Positions 1 through 8,673 of a stretch of DNA of 8,947 nucleotides are shown here, piece by piece. Below the pieces are notes generated by a model. The model had not been told where the DNA came from. It was given only the letters and a program-made list of their open reading frames with translations, and ran no database searches. The translations under genes and the position numbers were made by a program. Position 1 is the stretch's first letter, and each line of letters opens with the position of its first letter. Source of the DNA: Syntrophaceae bacterium UBA7544. GTDB lineage: Bacteria > Desulfobacterota > Syntrophia > Syntrophales > Smithellaceae. Location of the stretch: assembly GCA_002479215.1 (NCBI GenBank), contig DLME01000198.1, positions 1 to 8,947 on the forward strand, given 5' to 3'.

Positions 1-1032
<1,032 letters not shown>

Positions 1033-1086
1033 TAGTTAGCGATGTGGGCCCAAAAAAGTCTGAGATAAAGATAATCCAGGTTAAGT

Positions 1087-2553
1087 TTATTTTCCGTGGC
1101 CGAAGAGCACGATGCGGATGGTTTTCATCAAGATGGCCAGATCCAAAAGCAAGCCCATATTTTTTATGTAATAGAGGTCAAATTGAAGTTTCTCTTTCAT
1201 TTCTGCCATGGAGGACCCGGCATGGGGAAACATCACCTGCGCCCACCCCGTTACTCCGGGCTTAACTAAGAAACGGTAACTATAATATCGTATTCGCTCC
1301 CGTGGTCCGATAAATACCTTCAAGTCTGGGGGGTCGATGGCTCGGCGTCCTGGCCGCCATTCCGCCACCTCCTCTCGGGATTTTTGGGCAAAAACTTCCC
1401 ATTCCGCTCGGGGCCCGATCAGGCTCATTTCTCCTTTTAAGATGTTGATTAGCTGGGGCAGTTCATCTAAATGCATCTTCCTTAAAAGACGGCCAACTTT
1501 AGTTATGCGGACGTCATTGCTGGAAGTCCATTTGGGAAAGTCTTCATCTATATCCACAATCATAGTTCTAAACTTTAAAATTTGAAAAGGCTTATTGTTA
1601 AGACCCAATCGCATTTGCTTGAAAATAATCGGTCCATGGCTGTCAAGTTTGATAGCCAAGGCAATTAAGAGGAAAATGGGCCAGGTTATAATTAAACCCA
1701 GGCATACCAATATCAATTCCGAGAACCTCTTTACCCTTAGGTAATAGAAATTCCGATGATCAAGTAGTTTTAAAAAAGTCCACGTATCCTCAATGTGGTC
1801 GATAGGAATTTCCCCCGCCAGAAATTCATATAGGGTGGGGATATCCAGGACCTGGCAGTCATTTAATAAAATTCGATTTAGGATTATCAGAAGTTTAGAG
1901 GATTTTGAATGGGTAATGGCCACCACTACCAAACCTATTTTCTCCTGTCTCACCAATTCTTCGAGCATATGCGATTGACCCAGGACTTTTAAACCATCGA
2001 TGGTGGTGCCAATTTTTTGCACATCGTCATCCACGAATCCTTTTATCGCCAAACCACAATTAGGCCGCCTTTTGATGGCCTCCGCAATCCAACGTCCTGC
2101 ACGTCCTGCGCCTACAATCAAGGTCTGCCTTTGAAGCCTTAGAGGCAAAGCAAAGGCTGAGAAAGCATATCGCCATAAAACGGTCAGGAAAACAAAGGCC
2201 ACTGCCTGCCACTTGACAAAGAACCGAGGGATGATCCGCCATGGAAAAATACAAAACAGGAGCAACGCCACCAGGGTCCCAATCAGGCAGGCCAAAATAA
2301 TCCTAATAATATTTTCTCGGCGGCGGAAGTCAAGGTTGTGATCATAAAGATTGGCGATGTATAGGACCAGAATGTAGGTCAATCCCACCATTATCAGCGG
2401 AATCCTGTATTGGTCCAAAGAGAACCAGGGGTTCACACGCTCCACGGTCATAACGATTATGCCCAGGGGCATAGCCAGGCAAAAGGCAGCAATATCACCC
2501 AACAACAGCAGCAGCGACCATTTGGAAATTTTAAATCCAAAAAGATTAATCAT
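1087..2553 (-). CDS. polyprenyl-phosphate sugar-1-phosphate transferase (exopolysaccharide priming enzyme)
   Basis: Family role: transfers a sugar-1-phosphate from a nucleotide sugar to undecaprenyl phosphate at the inner membrane, starting the repeat unit of an exopolysaccharide or O-antigen. The 488-residue protein has the normal WcaJ/EpsB-like layout. There are four N-terminal membrane segments (about 12-34, 48-68, 83-103, 110-130), and a CoA-binding/Rossmann-like domain with GAGRAG at 148-153. A hydrophobic hairpin follows at about 276-300, then the catalytic sugar-transferase domain with KFRTM (327-331), DELPQL (363-368), GPRAEWE (380-386) and KPGVTGWAQV (431-440). The end LQFDLYYIKNMGLLLDLAIL is characteristic. 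Between the GPR and KPG motifs it has about 25 extra residues (about 396-420, WRPGRRAIDPPDLK and following) compared with short WcaJ proteins; I believe a subfamily shares this. ATG 2553 follows an AGGCAGGA ribosome site. The donor sugar cannot be told from sequence. Confidence 0.93.
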   Translation of the reverse strand: MINLFGFKISKWSLLLLLGDIAAFCLAMPLGIIVMTVERVNPWFSLDQYRIPLIMVGLTYILVLYIANLYDHNLDFRRRENIIRIILACLIGTLVALLLFCIFPWRIIPRFFVKWQAVAFVFLTVLWRYAFSAFALPLRLQRQTLIVGAGRAGRWIAEAIKRRPNCGLAIKGFVDDDVQKIGTTIDGLKVLGQSHMLEELVRQEKIGLVVVAITHSKSSKLLIILNRILLNDCQVLDIPTLYEFLAGEIPIDHIEDTWTFLKLLDHRNFYYLRVKRFSELILVCLGLIITWPIFLLIALAIKLDSHGPIIFKQMRLGLNNKPFQILKFRTMIVDIDEDFPKWTSSNDVRITKVGRLLRKMHLDELPQLINILKGEMSLIGPRAEWEVFAQKSREEVAEWRPGRRAIDPPDLKVFIGPRERIRYYSYRFLVKPGVTGWAQVMFPHAGSSMAEMKEKLQFDLYYIKNMGLLLDLAILMKTIRIVLFGHGK

Positions 2554-3278
2554 TGTCCTGCCTTGGAATAGACGGTACCTGCAATCTACCTCTTTGGATC
2601 TTCATGATATTTAAGTCACTTTAAATTAAGTTTTGTGCGAAAGCAAATAATTAAAATTCATTTCGCTAACATTGCCGCAATTTTTTCTGAAGCCTTCCCA
2701 TCCCAAGTTCTGGATTATAGATTTCATAGCTTCAAAATCCCGACTCTGGTGCGTTATGAACAATTTTAAGCTTGGCCGCTTGATTCAAGATTCAGAGGTG
2801 TCCAAAAAATTGTGGATTTTTACAGGTCAGTTATGGGGGAGCAGACCTTATAGGGCACGAAAAGGTGGAGATCCTTAAAAGGGTTCCCGGCGTCGCCCCC
2901 CGTCGTCTTTGGTGGTTTTTCTTTTTGACATCCAAGACAGTCGCTTTTGAATGGCCAGTAGTGGTTCCCCCTTGCTTTTTTGTTCACGCTATGGCAAGCA
3001 TAAGAGGACTGGATGCGTATGCTTCTGCCACTATGCCAGGTATGGTCTTAGCAGGAGCCGGTTAAACGCCGGCCAACAAAGAACCTTTATTCGCCGAGAA
3101 CAGGAAATGAACATCGCCTGATCAAGGGGCGCACATGTCGGATTTGTTTATGCCGCCGCCACTGGGGGAGCCTTGACCCAGATTGCCTCATCCTGTAGTG
3201 GGAACTGCAGATTGTGTGCCTTGCCAAAAACGCTACTCAGGTTGATTTTGAGCCTCAATTGGTGCTGGTGGAGGTGGC
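2554..3278. other. 725-base stretch without a convincing gene, between divergent genes
   Basis: This gap separates the minus-strand transferase from the plus-strand beta-helix gene and should hold both promoters. Plus-strand frames at 2672-2878 and 2865-3065 are open for 66-68 codons but resemble nothing I recognise and lack domain-like composition. A frame around 3025-3110 reads YGLSRSRLNAGQQRTFIRRE, vaguely like the zinc-ribbon end of some transposases (YGxSRxGxQR type), but the frame is stopped on both sides and the cysteines do not line up. On the minus strand a perfect TATAAT lies at 2714-2719 without a good -35 partner; on the plus strand TTGACA at 2925-2930 lacks a good -10. The left part (2554-2830) is AT-rich and the right part more GC-rich. 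The most reasonable reading is regulatory sequence plus decayed DNA. Confidence 0.5.
3270..3274 (+). promoter_or_regulatory. ribosome binding site of the beta-helix gene
   Basis: GGAGG stands 4 bases before ATG 3279 and 7 bases before the directly adjacent ATG 3282. The 7-base spacing is the more usual, so translation probably starts at the second ATG. The two starts differ by one methionine only. Confidence 0.6.
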
Positions 3279-5159
3279 ATGATGAGAATTAAATTCGGCA
3301 AGGGTTTTATTTTATCGATCTTCCTTGTTATCTGCTTTGCAAAAGTAGCGTTTTCCACCAATTATTATGCAGATGCGGATAACGGTAACAATAGCTGGGA
3401 TGGGAAGGCGCCGACTTTCGAAGGAGGGTCAAGGGGGCCGTGGAAAACTGGTATGTTCCCAGCCTCATTAGCGGCAGGAGACCAGTTGCTATATAAACGC
3501 GGCACCAAAAATTTATATACAACTCGATTTGTTAATTACTGGAATGGCTCGGCTGTAAATGTAATTACCATCGGCGCTTGGGGACGCGGAGCTAAGCCCA
3601 AATTGTGCTGTGCAACAGTAGCAAACAGTGCCTGGACTAATACTGCCAGCGGGGTATACACTCAGGCATCTGTATCTTGCACTCTTCTTTTGGAAGATCT
3701 AAAGGCAATTGACCATGCAACAGACGCAAATTTGACTGACGGGAACTGGTATTTTAATGGATCGACTATATATTATAAGCCAACGTCTGGAGTTCCTGGC
3801 GATCATGATTTGCGTTATGTTTTTGCCGCTGGTGGAGATAGTGTTAATATTGGCTTATATAAAGGGGCTTCTTATATAACCATACAAGATTTAACGTTAA
3901 TAGGCTCCAACATTAATGCAACTGCCAATATTGATAATGCCAGAGTGCATCATTTAACAATCCAACGATGTGATTTTAAGGATATTTGTGCTGATGCATT
4001 ATATTTAGTGAGTCAAGCATATAGAAAGTTAGAATATATTACCATTACCGGTTGCACTTTTAATTATTGTCTAAATAACATTTATTTGGTGGCTCAAAAT
4101 CGTGGGGCCTGTGAGAATGTAACGATTCGACGTAATAGTTTCCTTAACAGTAATAAAATGAGAGGAACTGTCAGTTGGGATTGGGCCGGCGGCGGAGATC
4201 GTGATGGTATATCGATTCAAAATATCAAGGACAGTACGATAGAATATAATGAGGTAAGCGGCCTTTGTCATTTAGGTGGGGGAATTACAATTTGGTTTGA
4301 TTCTGCCTATCGTGGAACAGGAAATATTATCAGATACAATTACGTCCATGATGTTACAGGTGGTGGCATAATATGGGGAGGTTGCGATGTTGGTCATTGT
4401 AATACGCAAATTTATGGTAATATAGTTGTTAACGCTGGATTAACTATGCAAGCATTGCCTTCTTGGAGTGCTACAGGTGATAGAAATACAAGAAAAACCT
4501 CGGTTTCAACCAAAATTCTGGATGTAACGGAAGATGGAACGTCGTTGATAGAAAGATCTTCTATTATTATGGTTAATGCTAATGCAGGCAGTTGGTATTG
4601 GGATGGGGAAATATTATATGTCAGAGCTACAAGTGGAACTCCTGACTCAAATCGTAAAGCGTATGTTGCTAAAAAAGTTTATGCTAATCCAGGCGGTCAG
4701 TCTGGCGGGATTACATTAAATAGGGTACAAACCAGTTTAAACCCAACTACTGTTTATAATAATACTGTATATCATTGTAATGTCAATTACTGCATTACCC
4801 TTGGTGATTATTTTATCTTAAAAAATAATATATCTATGAACCCTGTGCTTGCTCATACAACCGCTAATGCTGGTGTTCTGCACAATATATTTGATCTTAA
4901 TTGCTATTATCCTGCAACCGGTAGTCTATTTAATTATGAATATCATGATAAAACATGGTTCCAGTGGAAAACCCTAACAAAAATTGATTCTCATTCAATT
5001 ACTTCTAATCCTCAATTTCTTGATGCTGCTAATGGAGATTTTCGACTCAATACTGGTTCGCCTTGTATCAAGGCCGGAACTAATGTTGGATTATCTACGG
5101 ATTATTTTGGCAACAAGTTTCGGTCGACGCCAAGTATGGGGGCCATTGAATATTACTAA
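3279..5159 (+). CDS. secreted right-handed parallel beta-helix repeat protein
   Basis: A 626-residue exported protein. Residues 1-26 form a signal peptide: MMRIKFGKG, a hydrophobic core, then AFS before TNYYADADNG, a plausible signal peptidase I site. The mature start (YYADADNGNNSWDGKAPT) is the usual opening of pectate-lyase-like beta-helix proteins. Residues about 195-390 and 475-540 contain the coil pattern of short beta strands with Asn/Gly turns (ITIQDLTLIGSN, HLTIQRCDFKD, YITITGCTFNYCLNNIY, VTIRRNSFLN, TIEYNEVSG, IIRYNYVHDVTGGGI, TVYNNTVYHC). The end (PQFLDAANGDFRLNTGSPC, then GNKFRSTPSMGAIEYY) is a common closing motif of such proteins. Two similar insert modules lie at about 154-183 and 436-465. 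The fold suggests a polysaccharide lyase, epimerase or binding protein acting on the polymer made by this locus; no catalytic residues can be assigned. The gene is AT-rich and inverted relative to all neighbours, which suggests separate acquisition. Confidence 0.85.
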   Translation: MMRIKFGKGFILSIFLVICFAKVAFSTNYYADADNGNNSWDGKAPTFEGGSRGPWKTGMFPASLAAGDQLLYKRGTKNLYTTRFVNYWNGSAVNVITIGAWGRGAKPKLCCATVANSAWTNTASGVYTQASVSCTLLLEDLKAIDHATDANLTDGNWYFNGSTIYYKPTSGVPGDHDLRYVFAAGGDSVNIGLYKGASYITIQDLTLIGSNINATANIDNARVHHLTIQRCDFKDICADALYLVSQAYRKLEYITITGCTFNYCLNNIYLVAQNRGACENVTIRRNSFLNSNKMRGTVSWDWAGGGDRDGISIQNIKDSTIEYNEVSGLCHLGGGITIWFDSAYRGTGNIIRYNYVHDVTGGGIIWGGCDVGHCNTQIYGNIVVNAGLTMQALPSWSATGDRNTRKTSVSTKILDVTEDGTSLIERSSIIMVNANAGSWYWDGEILYVRATSGTPDSNRKAYVAKKVYANPGGQSGGITLNRVQTSLNPTTVYNNTVYHCNVNYCITLGDYFILKNNISMNPVLAHTTANAGVLHNIFDLNCYYPATGSLFNYEYHDKTWFQWKTLTKIDSHSITSNPQFLDAANGDFRLNTGSPCIKAGTNVGLSTDYFGNKFRSTPSMGAIEYY

Positions 5160-5222
5160 ATTGATGGAGTGATAAGCCCCTTGGCTAAAGGCGGATCAAA
5201 ATATCAACTAGATGGGCGCAGC

Positions 5223-5996
5223 TTATTTTCTCATCCTCTCCCGAATAATCCAATACAGGAATAGGGGAGAAGATTTCAGATTCCTCTCCCAGAGCCTTTT
5301 GGGTTCCCTTAAAAATCTTGGCAGCCATTCGAGCCCTAACCTCTGCCAGAATACCGATGATCTCTTCTTCGTTCCGGCATAAAAGTCAAATGCGGCTCCG
5401 ATTGCACCAATAAATGGCACTCTGAGCGTGTCCCGGTTTTGATATATCCATTTTTCCTGCTTTGGCGCCGTCATACCCACCCACAAGACATCAGGCCTGG
5501 CCTCATTCACCGCTTCGAGCATTCCCTTGTTATCCTCCTCCCTGAACTCTGTACGGAAGGAAGGCGAATAGGTTCCCGTTACCCGAACCTTAGGGAAATC
5601 CACGATAAACCTTTGCTGGATTTTGGCCAGAGTTTCTTCCGTAGAGCCGAGGAAGAACACGCTTCGCCCTCCTTCCCGGTTCAGCGCTTGATTCAGGCCC
5701 AGAAGGATTTCGGTGCCCGCCACTCTTTCCCGAATGCGCCCACCGAGAACTCGGGAGGCCAGGACGACGCCAACTCCATCTGGTATAACGAGGTCGGCGG
5801 TCATCAGGGCTTCCCGGAACAGCCGGTCCCGGCGGGCCACCTCAAGGGAATGCGGATTGGCACAAACGAGAGTGTGCCCTGACCTTCCATCATGAATCCA
5901 TCTCATGATTTTTTCGAGGCAGGCATCTCTTGCCAGGTGCGAAACCGGGATGCCCATAATGTACTCGGTATCAAGTGCGGGCGCTGTGGGTTCCAT
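5223..5996 (-). CDS. WecG/TagA/CpsF family glycosyltransferase (GT26)
   Basis: A 257-residue cytoplasmic, membrane-associated glycosyltransferase. Known relatives are WecG, which adds ManNAcA in enterobacterial common antigen, and TagA, which adds ManNAc in wall teichoic acid; CpsF-type members act in capsule synthesis. Landmarks in order: MGIPVSHL (14-21), ANPHSLEVARRD (46-57), ADLVIPDGVGVV (67-78, holding the Asp that aligns with the proposed TagA catalytic base), RIRERVAGTE (87-96), VFFLGSTEE (113-121), DVLWVGMTAPKQEKWIYQN (169-187), GAIGAAFDFYAGTKKRS (197-213) and GLEWLPRFLREPKRLWER (221-238). The length is normal. I chose ATG 5996; ATG 5957 (MGIPV) is an alternative. The open frame continues upstream to 6281, but that part is antiparallel-free shadow of the overlapping GT4 gene and has no family similarity. 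It overlaps the GT4 gene by 26 bases, implying co-transcription and coupled translation. The sugar it transfers is unknown. Confidence 0.95.
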   Translation of the reverse strand: MEPTAPALDTEYIMGIPVSHLARDACLEKIMRWIHDGRSGHTLVCANPHSLEVARRDRLFREALMTADLVIPDGVGVVLASRVLGGRIRERVAGTEILLGLNQALNREGGRSVFFLGSTEETLAKIQQRFIVDFPKVRVTGTYSPSFRTEFREEDNKGMLEAVNEARPDVLWVGMTAPKQEKWIYQNRDTLRVPFIGAIGAAFDFYAGTKKRSSVFWQRLGLEWLPRFLREPKRLWERNLKSSPLFLYWIIRERMRK

Positions 5997-7152
5997 GCAA
6001 TTCCAAGGCTCGGCGGTAAACCTGCATAAGCCGTTCGTAATAACGGGGCGGCGAGTACTCCCGAAGCACCTTCTCTCGGCCTGCCTTTCCCATCTCAACG
6101 CAGAGGTCCGGCCGACTCCAGAGCCACTTGATCCTGGCAGCAAGGTCCACCGCATCGCCAGGCTCAAAGAGCAACCCATTAACTCCGTCATCCACAATTT
6201 CCGGCAAGCCGCCGAGCCTGGAGCATACCACCGGCTTGCCATGGAGCATCGCCTCGATAACAACCAGGCCAAAACTTTCATAACAGATGCTGGGGAATAC
6301 TAAGAAACGGCAATTTTTAAAAAAATCGTCAAGACGAGGTCCCTGCAAATGCCCCAGAAGCTCGACGTTGGCAGGCTTTCCCTTTTCCACTCCAGGCATG
6401 CGCCAGAAGTCACCTGCAAGCTGGAAGGGTATCTGCGGGCAATCCCTCGCGGCCTGCAAAAGTGTCGTAACTCCTTTTTCGGGACTCCCCCGCCCGGCAA
6501 AGGCTACGTAGTTACCCAGCGGCACTTTCCCCAGAGATTTTGAAGTCTCAACCATGTTAGGGATCACCTCAAGGCGCTCTGCCGGAAATCCCCCCTCCAC
6601 CAGTTTTCTTTTTTGAAACACTGTCAGGGCGTAATACAGAGTGACATTGTCATGATAGAGTCTCCGCTTGCGGGCCGCGAAGTTGCGGAGCGCATAGCCG
6701 ACACTCTTAGACAGGCTATCCTCACAGTTTCGGAGTATGCACCAGTATTCCCGCCCCCCTATGCAGCGCTCGCAAACCTGCCCGTGGCTCAGCAATAAGC
6801 CGTTGGGGCAAACGAGGCGGGAATTGGCGCAGCACATAACCACAGGGATTCCTTCCTGCCTAATCGCCGGCAGGACCCATGGCGATAGCGACGGGTAAAG
6901 GTTTTGCACTTGAACGATGTCTGGCCGGAAAGTCCGGACCCAATGATTGACCTTCCGAACGCCCTTCAGGCTGTATATTCCGCTGACAAAGGCTCTTTCC
7001 TTGGCCAGTAAGCCGGCGTTGGAAGGCACGGTATCTTCCAGCAGACAGTCCACCCGATGGCCGCGCTGGCGCAAAAGGGCAACAGTACGCTTTATCATCA
7101 GCTCCTCCCCGCTGATGATACCGTATTTATTGTGAATCAAGAGCACCTTCAT
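5971..7152 (-). CDS. glycosyltransferase family 4 with a cysteine-rich N-domain insert
   Basis: A 393-residue GT-B fold, retaining glycosyltransferase, cytoplasmic, expected to extend the lipid-linked repeat unit. The N-domain starts MKVLLIHNKYGIISGEELMI, with the Gly-rich acceptor loop. Residues 107-143 hold seven cysteines (107, 108, 115, 127, 130, 138, 143) in CPNGLLLSHGQVCERCIGG and YWCILRNCE; a GT4 subgroup shares this pattern, which may bind a metal or be structural. The usual His of this loop (HDY or HNY) is not seen; the sequence is CCANSRL. The C-domain has FAGRGSPEKGV (218-228, donor site), FPSICYESFGLVVIEAM with the E-x7-E pair at 292 and 300, and GLPEIVDDGVNGLLFEPGD. ATG 7152 has AGG about 8 bases upstream. 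It is followed by the WecG-type gene with a 26-base overlap. A 141-base gap separates it from the GT4 gene upstream. Sugar specificity is not readable. Confidence 0.95.
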   Translation of the reverse strand: MKVLLIHNKYGIISGEELMIKRTVALLRQRGHRVDCLLEDTVPSNAGLLAKERAFVSGIYSLKGVRKVNHWVRTFRPDIVQVQNLYPSLSPWVLPAIRQEGIPVVMCCANSRLVCPNGLLLSHGQVCERCIGGREYWCILRNCEDSLSKSVGYALRNFAARKRRLYHDNVTLYYALTVFQKRKLVEGGFPAERLEVIPNMVETSKSLGKVPLGNYVAFAGRGSPEKGVTTLLQAARDCPQIPFQLAGDFWRMPGVEKGKPANVELLGHLQGPRLDDFFKNCRFLVFPSICYESFGLVVIEAMLHGKPVVCSRLGGLPEIVDDGVNGLLFEPGDAVDLAARIKWLWSRPDLCVEMGKAGREKVLREYSPPRYYERLMQVYRRALELHGTHSART

Positions 7153-7293
7153 TAATTCGCCTATAGCTGACGATTCCCATGCCCTGATGAGGGTATTAGA
7201 CTATCTATACCGCAGCCTCTTACCCCCTTTCTTAATGGCCGCGATCGGGTCCGTATTTTTACCCCCAATTACGCAACATTAATTCAAGTAGGC

Positions 7294-8601
7294 TCAGGAA
7301 CTGATTGCCTTTGTATAGAGCTCATTGATAAAATCTCCTTTTTTTTCCCAGGTAAAATCCCCCAATCTTTCTCTCGCCCCCTGACCCAGAGATTGTCTTA
7401 ATTCTTTATCCTCCGCTAAACGGATAAGTGCCGCGGCAAACTCTTTGATTGCTTGCGTCGGATTCTTTGCAGGTATTTTAATTCCGGACGATTCTGTAAT
7501 GATCTCTCCAGGGCCGGCATAATCAAAACAAACAACCGGCAATCCGGCTATCATGGCTTCAAAGATGACCCAAGCGCCTGCGTCCTTTAGACTCGGATAA
7601 AGAAAAATATCCGCTCGCTTAAAATGGGTTAAAACCTCTCGATGTGGTAATAGACCATGAAAGATTACTTTTTCAGCAGCCCCTGTAGAAGAAGCAAGAC
7701 ATTGCAAACTTTTTGCCTCAGGACCTGAACCGATAATATGCAGTTTTGCCCTTCGATTAATTGCAGCCATTTTCTGAAATGCTTCAATACCTAAAGAAAA
7801 TCCTTTCACATGAATCAGCCTCCCTACCATGAGAATAATAATGTCATTATGCTTTTTCGAAATTTCTTGCTTTCCAATACTATTCTCTAACTCGCTTATA
7901 TCAATACCGGTTTCCATCATAGTTATGACTTTATTGGGAAAATCATGGGACATCAAGGATGAAGTCAATGAGGTGCGCCCGATTATATAAGAGGCTTTCT
8001 TGCCGGCCAGTCTGGTTATAGGGTCTAGATAACGGGACCATATTTTGATCAGATATCTCAATGTTTCAAAAAGTTTCCATTTGAAGGCGAACAGTTTCCA
8101 AAACGATCGCGGAGGACTCTCGTAACCCCCAAGAGGACCCCAAATAAAAGGAACCGGTAGCTTCCAAAGAAAAGTGGGCAGCCAAACATTTCCGAAGGTT
8201 AGGTGGTGGATTACATCAAATCCAATTTCTTTGTGGAGCTCTTTGGCGCGTTTATAAGCCGCAATCTGCCAAAGATAATAGTAAAAATAAACACCTTTTC
8301 CGCTTCTTTGCCAAGATGCAGCCCAAGGCAAATCAACATAACTGAAATGCAGCGCCCCGTCCGGATGGCGCAGCATCTCGGCTTCGATCACCTCTCGATT
8401 CTTATCTCGGGTCAAGACCTGGTCAGCTCGGGTCAAGGTCTTGTCAGCTCGGGTCAAGACCCAGACTTCATTGAATCGAGCGGCTTGCTTCGCCCAGTTC
8501 CAGCCTGTGCCGGGTTCCGAAGCCCTGCCGGGTTGGCAGGAATAGGCGGATATCAGGACTCTTTTGCGATAATTGGGTTCCGTAATAGATTTATTTTCCA
8601 T
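7294..8601 (-). CDS. glycosyltransferase family 4, carrying an in-frame tandem repeat
   Basis: A 435-residue GT4 enzyme, cytoplasmic, likely another repeat-unit sugar transferase. The N-domain has KRVLISAYSCQPGRASEPGT (13-32) and GWNWAKQAARFNEVWVLTR, diagnostic of a GT4 subgroup, then DVIHHLTFGNVWLPTFLWKL and PFIWGPLGGYESPP (151-164). The C-domain has ILMVGRLIHVKGFSLGIEAF (donor site), HIIGSGPE, VIFHGLLPHREV and DIFLYPSLKDAGAWVIFEAM, where Glu348 is the conserved second Glu of the E-x7-E motif and Asp340 replaces the first. Residues 49-66 are a small tandem repeat, LTRADKT LTRADQV LTRD, where relatives have a single LTRA-NNR, adding 14 residues. I chose ATG 8601, just before the conserved start and after an AGG 9 bases upstream. 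The frame is open to TTG 8673, but that 24-residue extension looks unrelated. The gene is markedly more AT-rich than the genes on both sides. Confidence 0.93.
   Translation of the reverse strand: MENKSITEPNYRKRVLISAYSCQPGRASEPGTGWNWAKQAARFNEVWVLTRADKTLTRADQVLTRDKNREVIEAEMLRHPDGALHFSYVDLPWAASWQRSGKGVYFYYYLWQIAAYKRAKELHKEIGFDVIHHLTFGNVWLPTFLWKLPVPFIWGPLGGYESPPRSFWKLFAFKWKLFETLRYLIKIWSRYLDPITRLAGKKASYIIGRTSLTSSLMSHDFPNKVITMMETGIDISELENSIGKQEISKKHNDIIILMVGRLIHVKGFSLGIEAFQKMAAINRRAKLHIIGSGPEAKSLQCLASSTGAAEKVIFHGLLPHREVLTHFKRADIFLYPSLKDAGAWVIFEAMIAGLPVVCFDYAGPGEIITESSGIKIPAKNPTQAIKEFAAALIRLAEDKELRQSLGQGARERLGDFTWEKKGDFINELYTKAISS
8406..8464. repeat. 21-bp tandem repeat, about 2.8 copies, inside a glycosyltransferase gene
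   Basis: Copies begin at 8406, 8427 and 8448, each opening with CTCGGGTCAAG. The first two copies match at 18 of 21 positions; the third matches copy 1 over its first 14 bases and then fades. The period is a multiple of three, so the coding frame is kept and the protein gains two extra seven-residue units (LTRAD plus K-T or Q-V). It sits between strand and helix of the N-terminal Rossmann domain, directly at the family's VLTR motif, which suggests slipped-strand duplication of that motif. Confidence 0.95.
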
Positions 8602-8673
8602 TTTTATGAACCTAGACAAAAAATAATCAACATTCCAGCTATGATAGGAATAACTTAAATAAAGGTTTAACAA

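Noticed and set aside
2714..2719. Perfect TATAAT on the minus strand upstream of the sugar transferase
   Set aside because: No acceptable -35 at 16-18 bases and no extended -10; in AT-rich DNA this occurs by chance. Not listed as a promoter.
2925..2930. TTGACA on the plus strand upstream of the beta-helix gene
   Set aside because: The hexamer 17 bases on is TGAATG, a poor -10, and the site is about 350 bases from the gene.
5178..5196. Possible terminator between the converging genes
   Set aside because: Only a four-base CCTT/AAGG stem with mismatches outside it, and no T run; too weak to call.
5439..5882. 147-codon plus-strand frame opposite the WecG-type gene
   Set aside because: Antisense shadow of a strongly conserved gene; no motif or ribosome site.
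5997..6281. N-terminal extension of the WecG-type frame, which would make a 352-residue protein
   Set aside because: The extra residues have no family similarity and lie wholly inside the GT4 gene in another frame; the family's conserved start matches the region just after ATG 5996.
7199..7273. 25-codon minus-strand frame ending DPIAAIKKGGKRLRYR in the gap between the two GT4 genes
   Set aside because: It reads like a protein tail, but a 25-codon frame is expected by chance and nothing upstream extends it.
8602..8673. 24-residue upstream extension of the 435-residue GT4 from TTG 8673
   Set aside because: The extension begins with a rare start abutting the previous gene's stop and has no similarity to the family's N-terminus; ATG 8601 is just before the conserved KRVLISAY.
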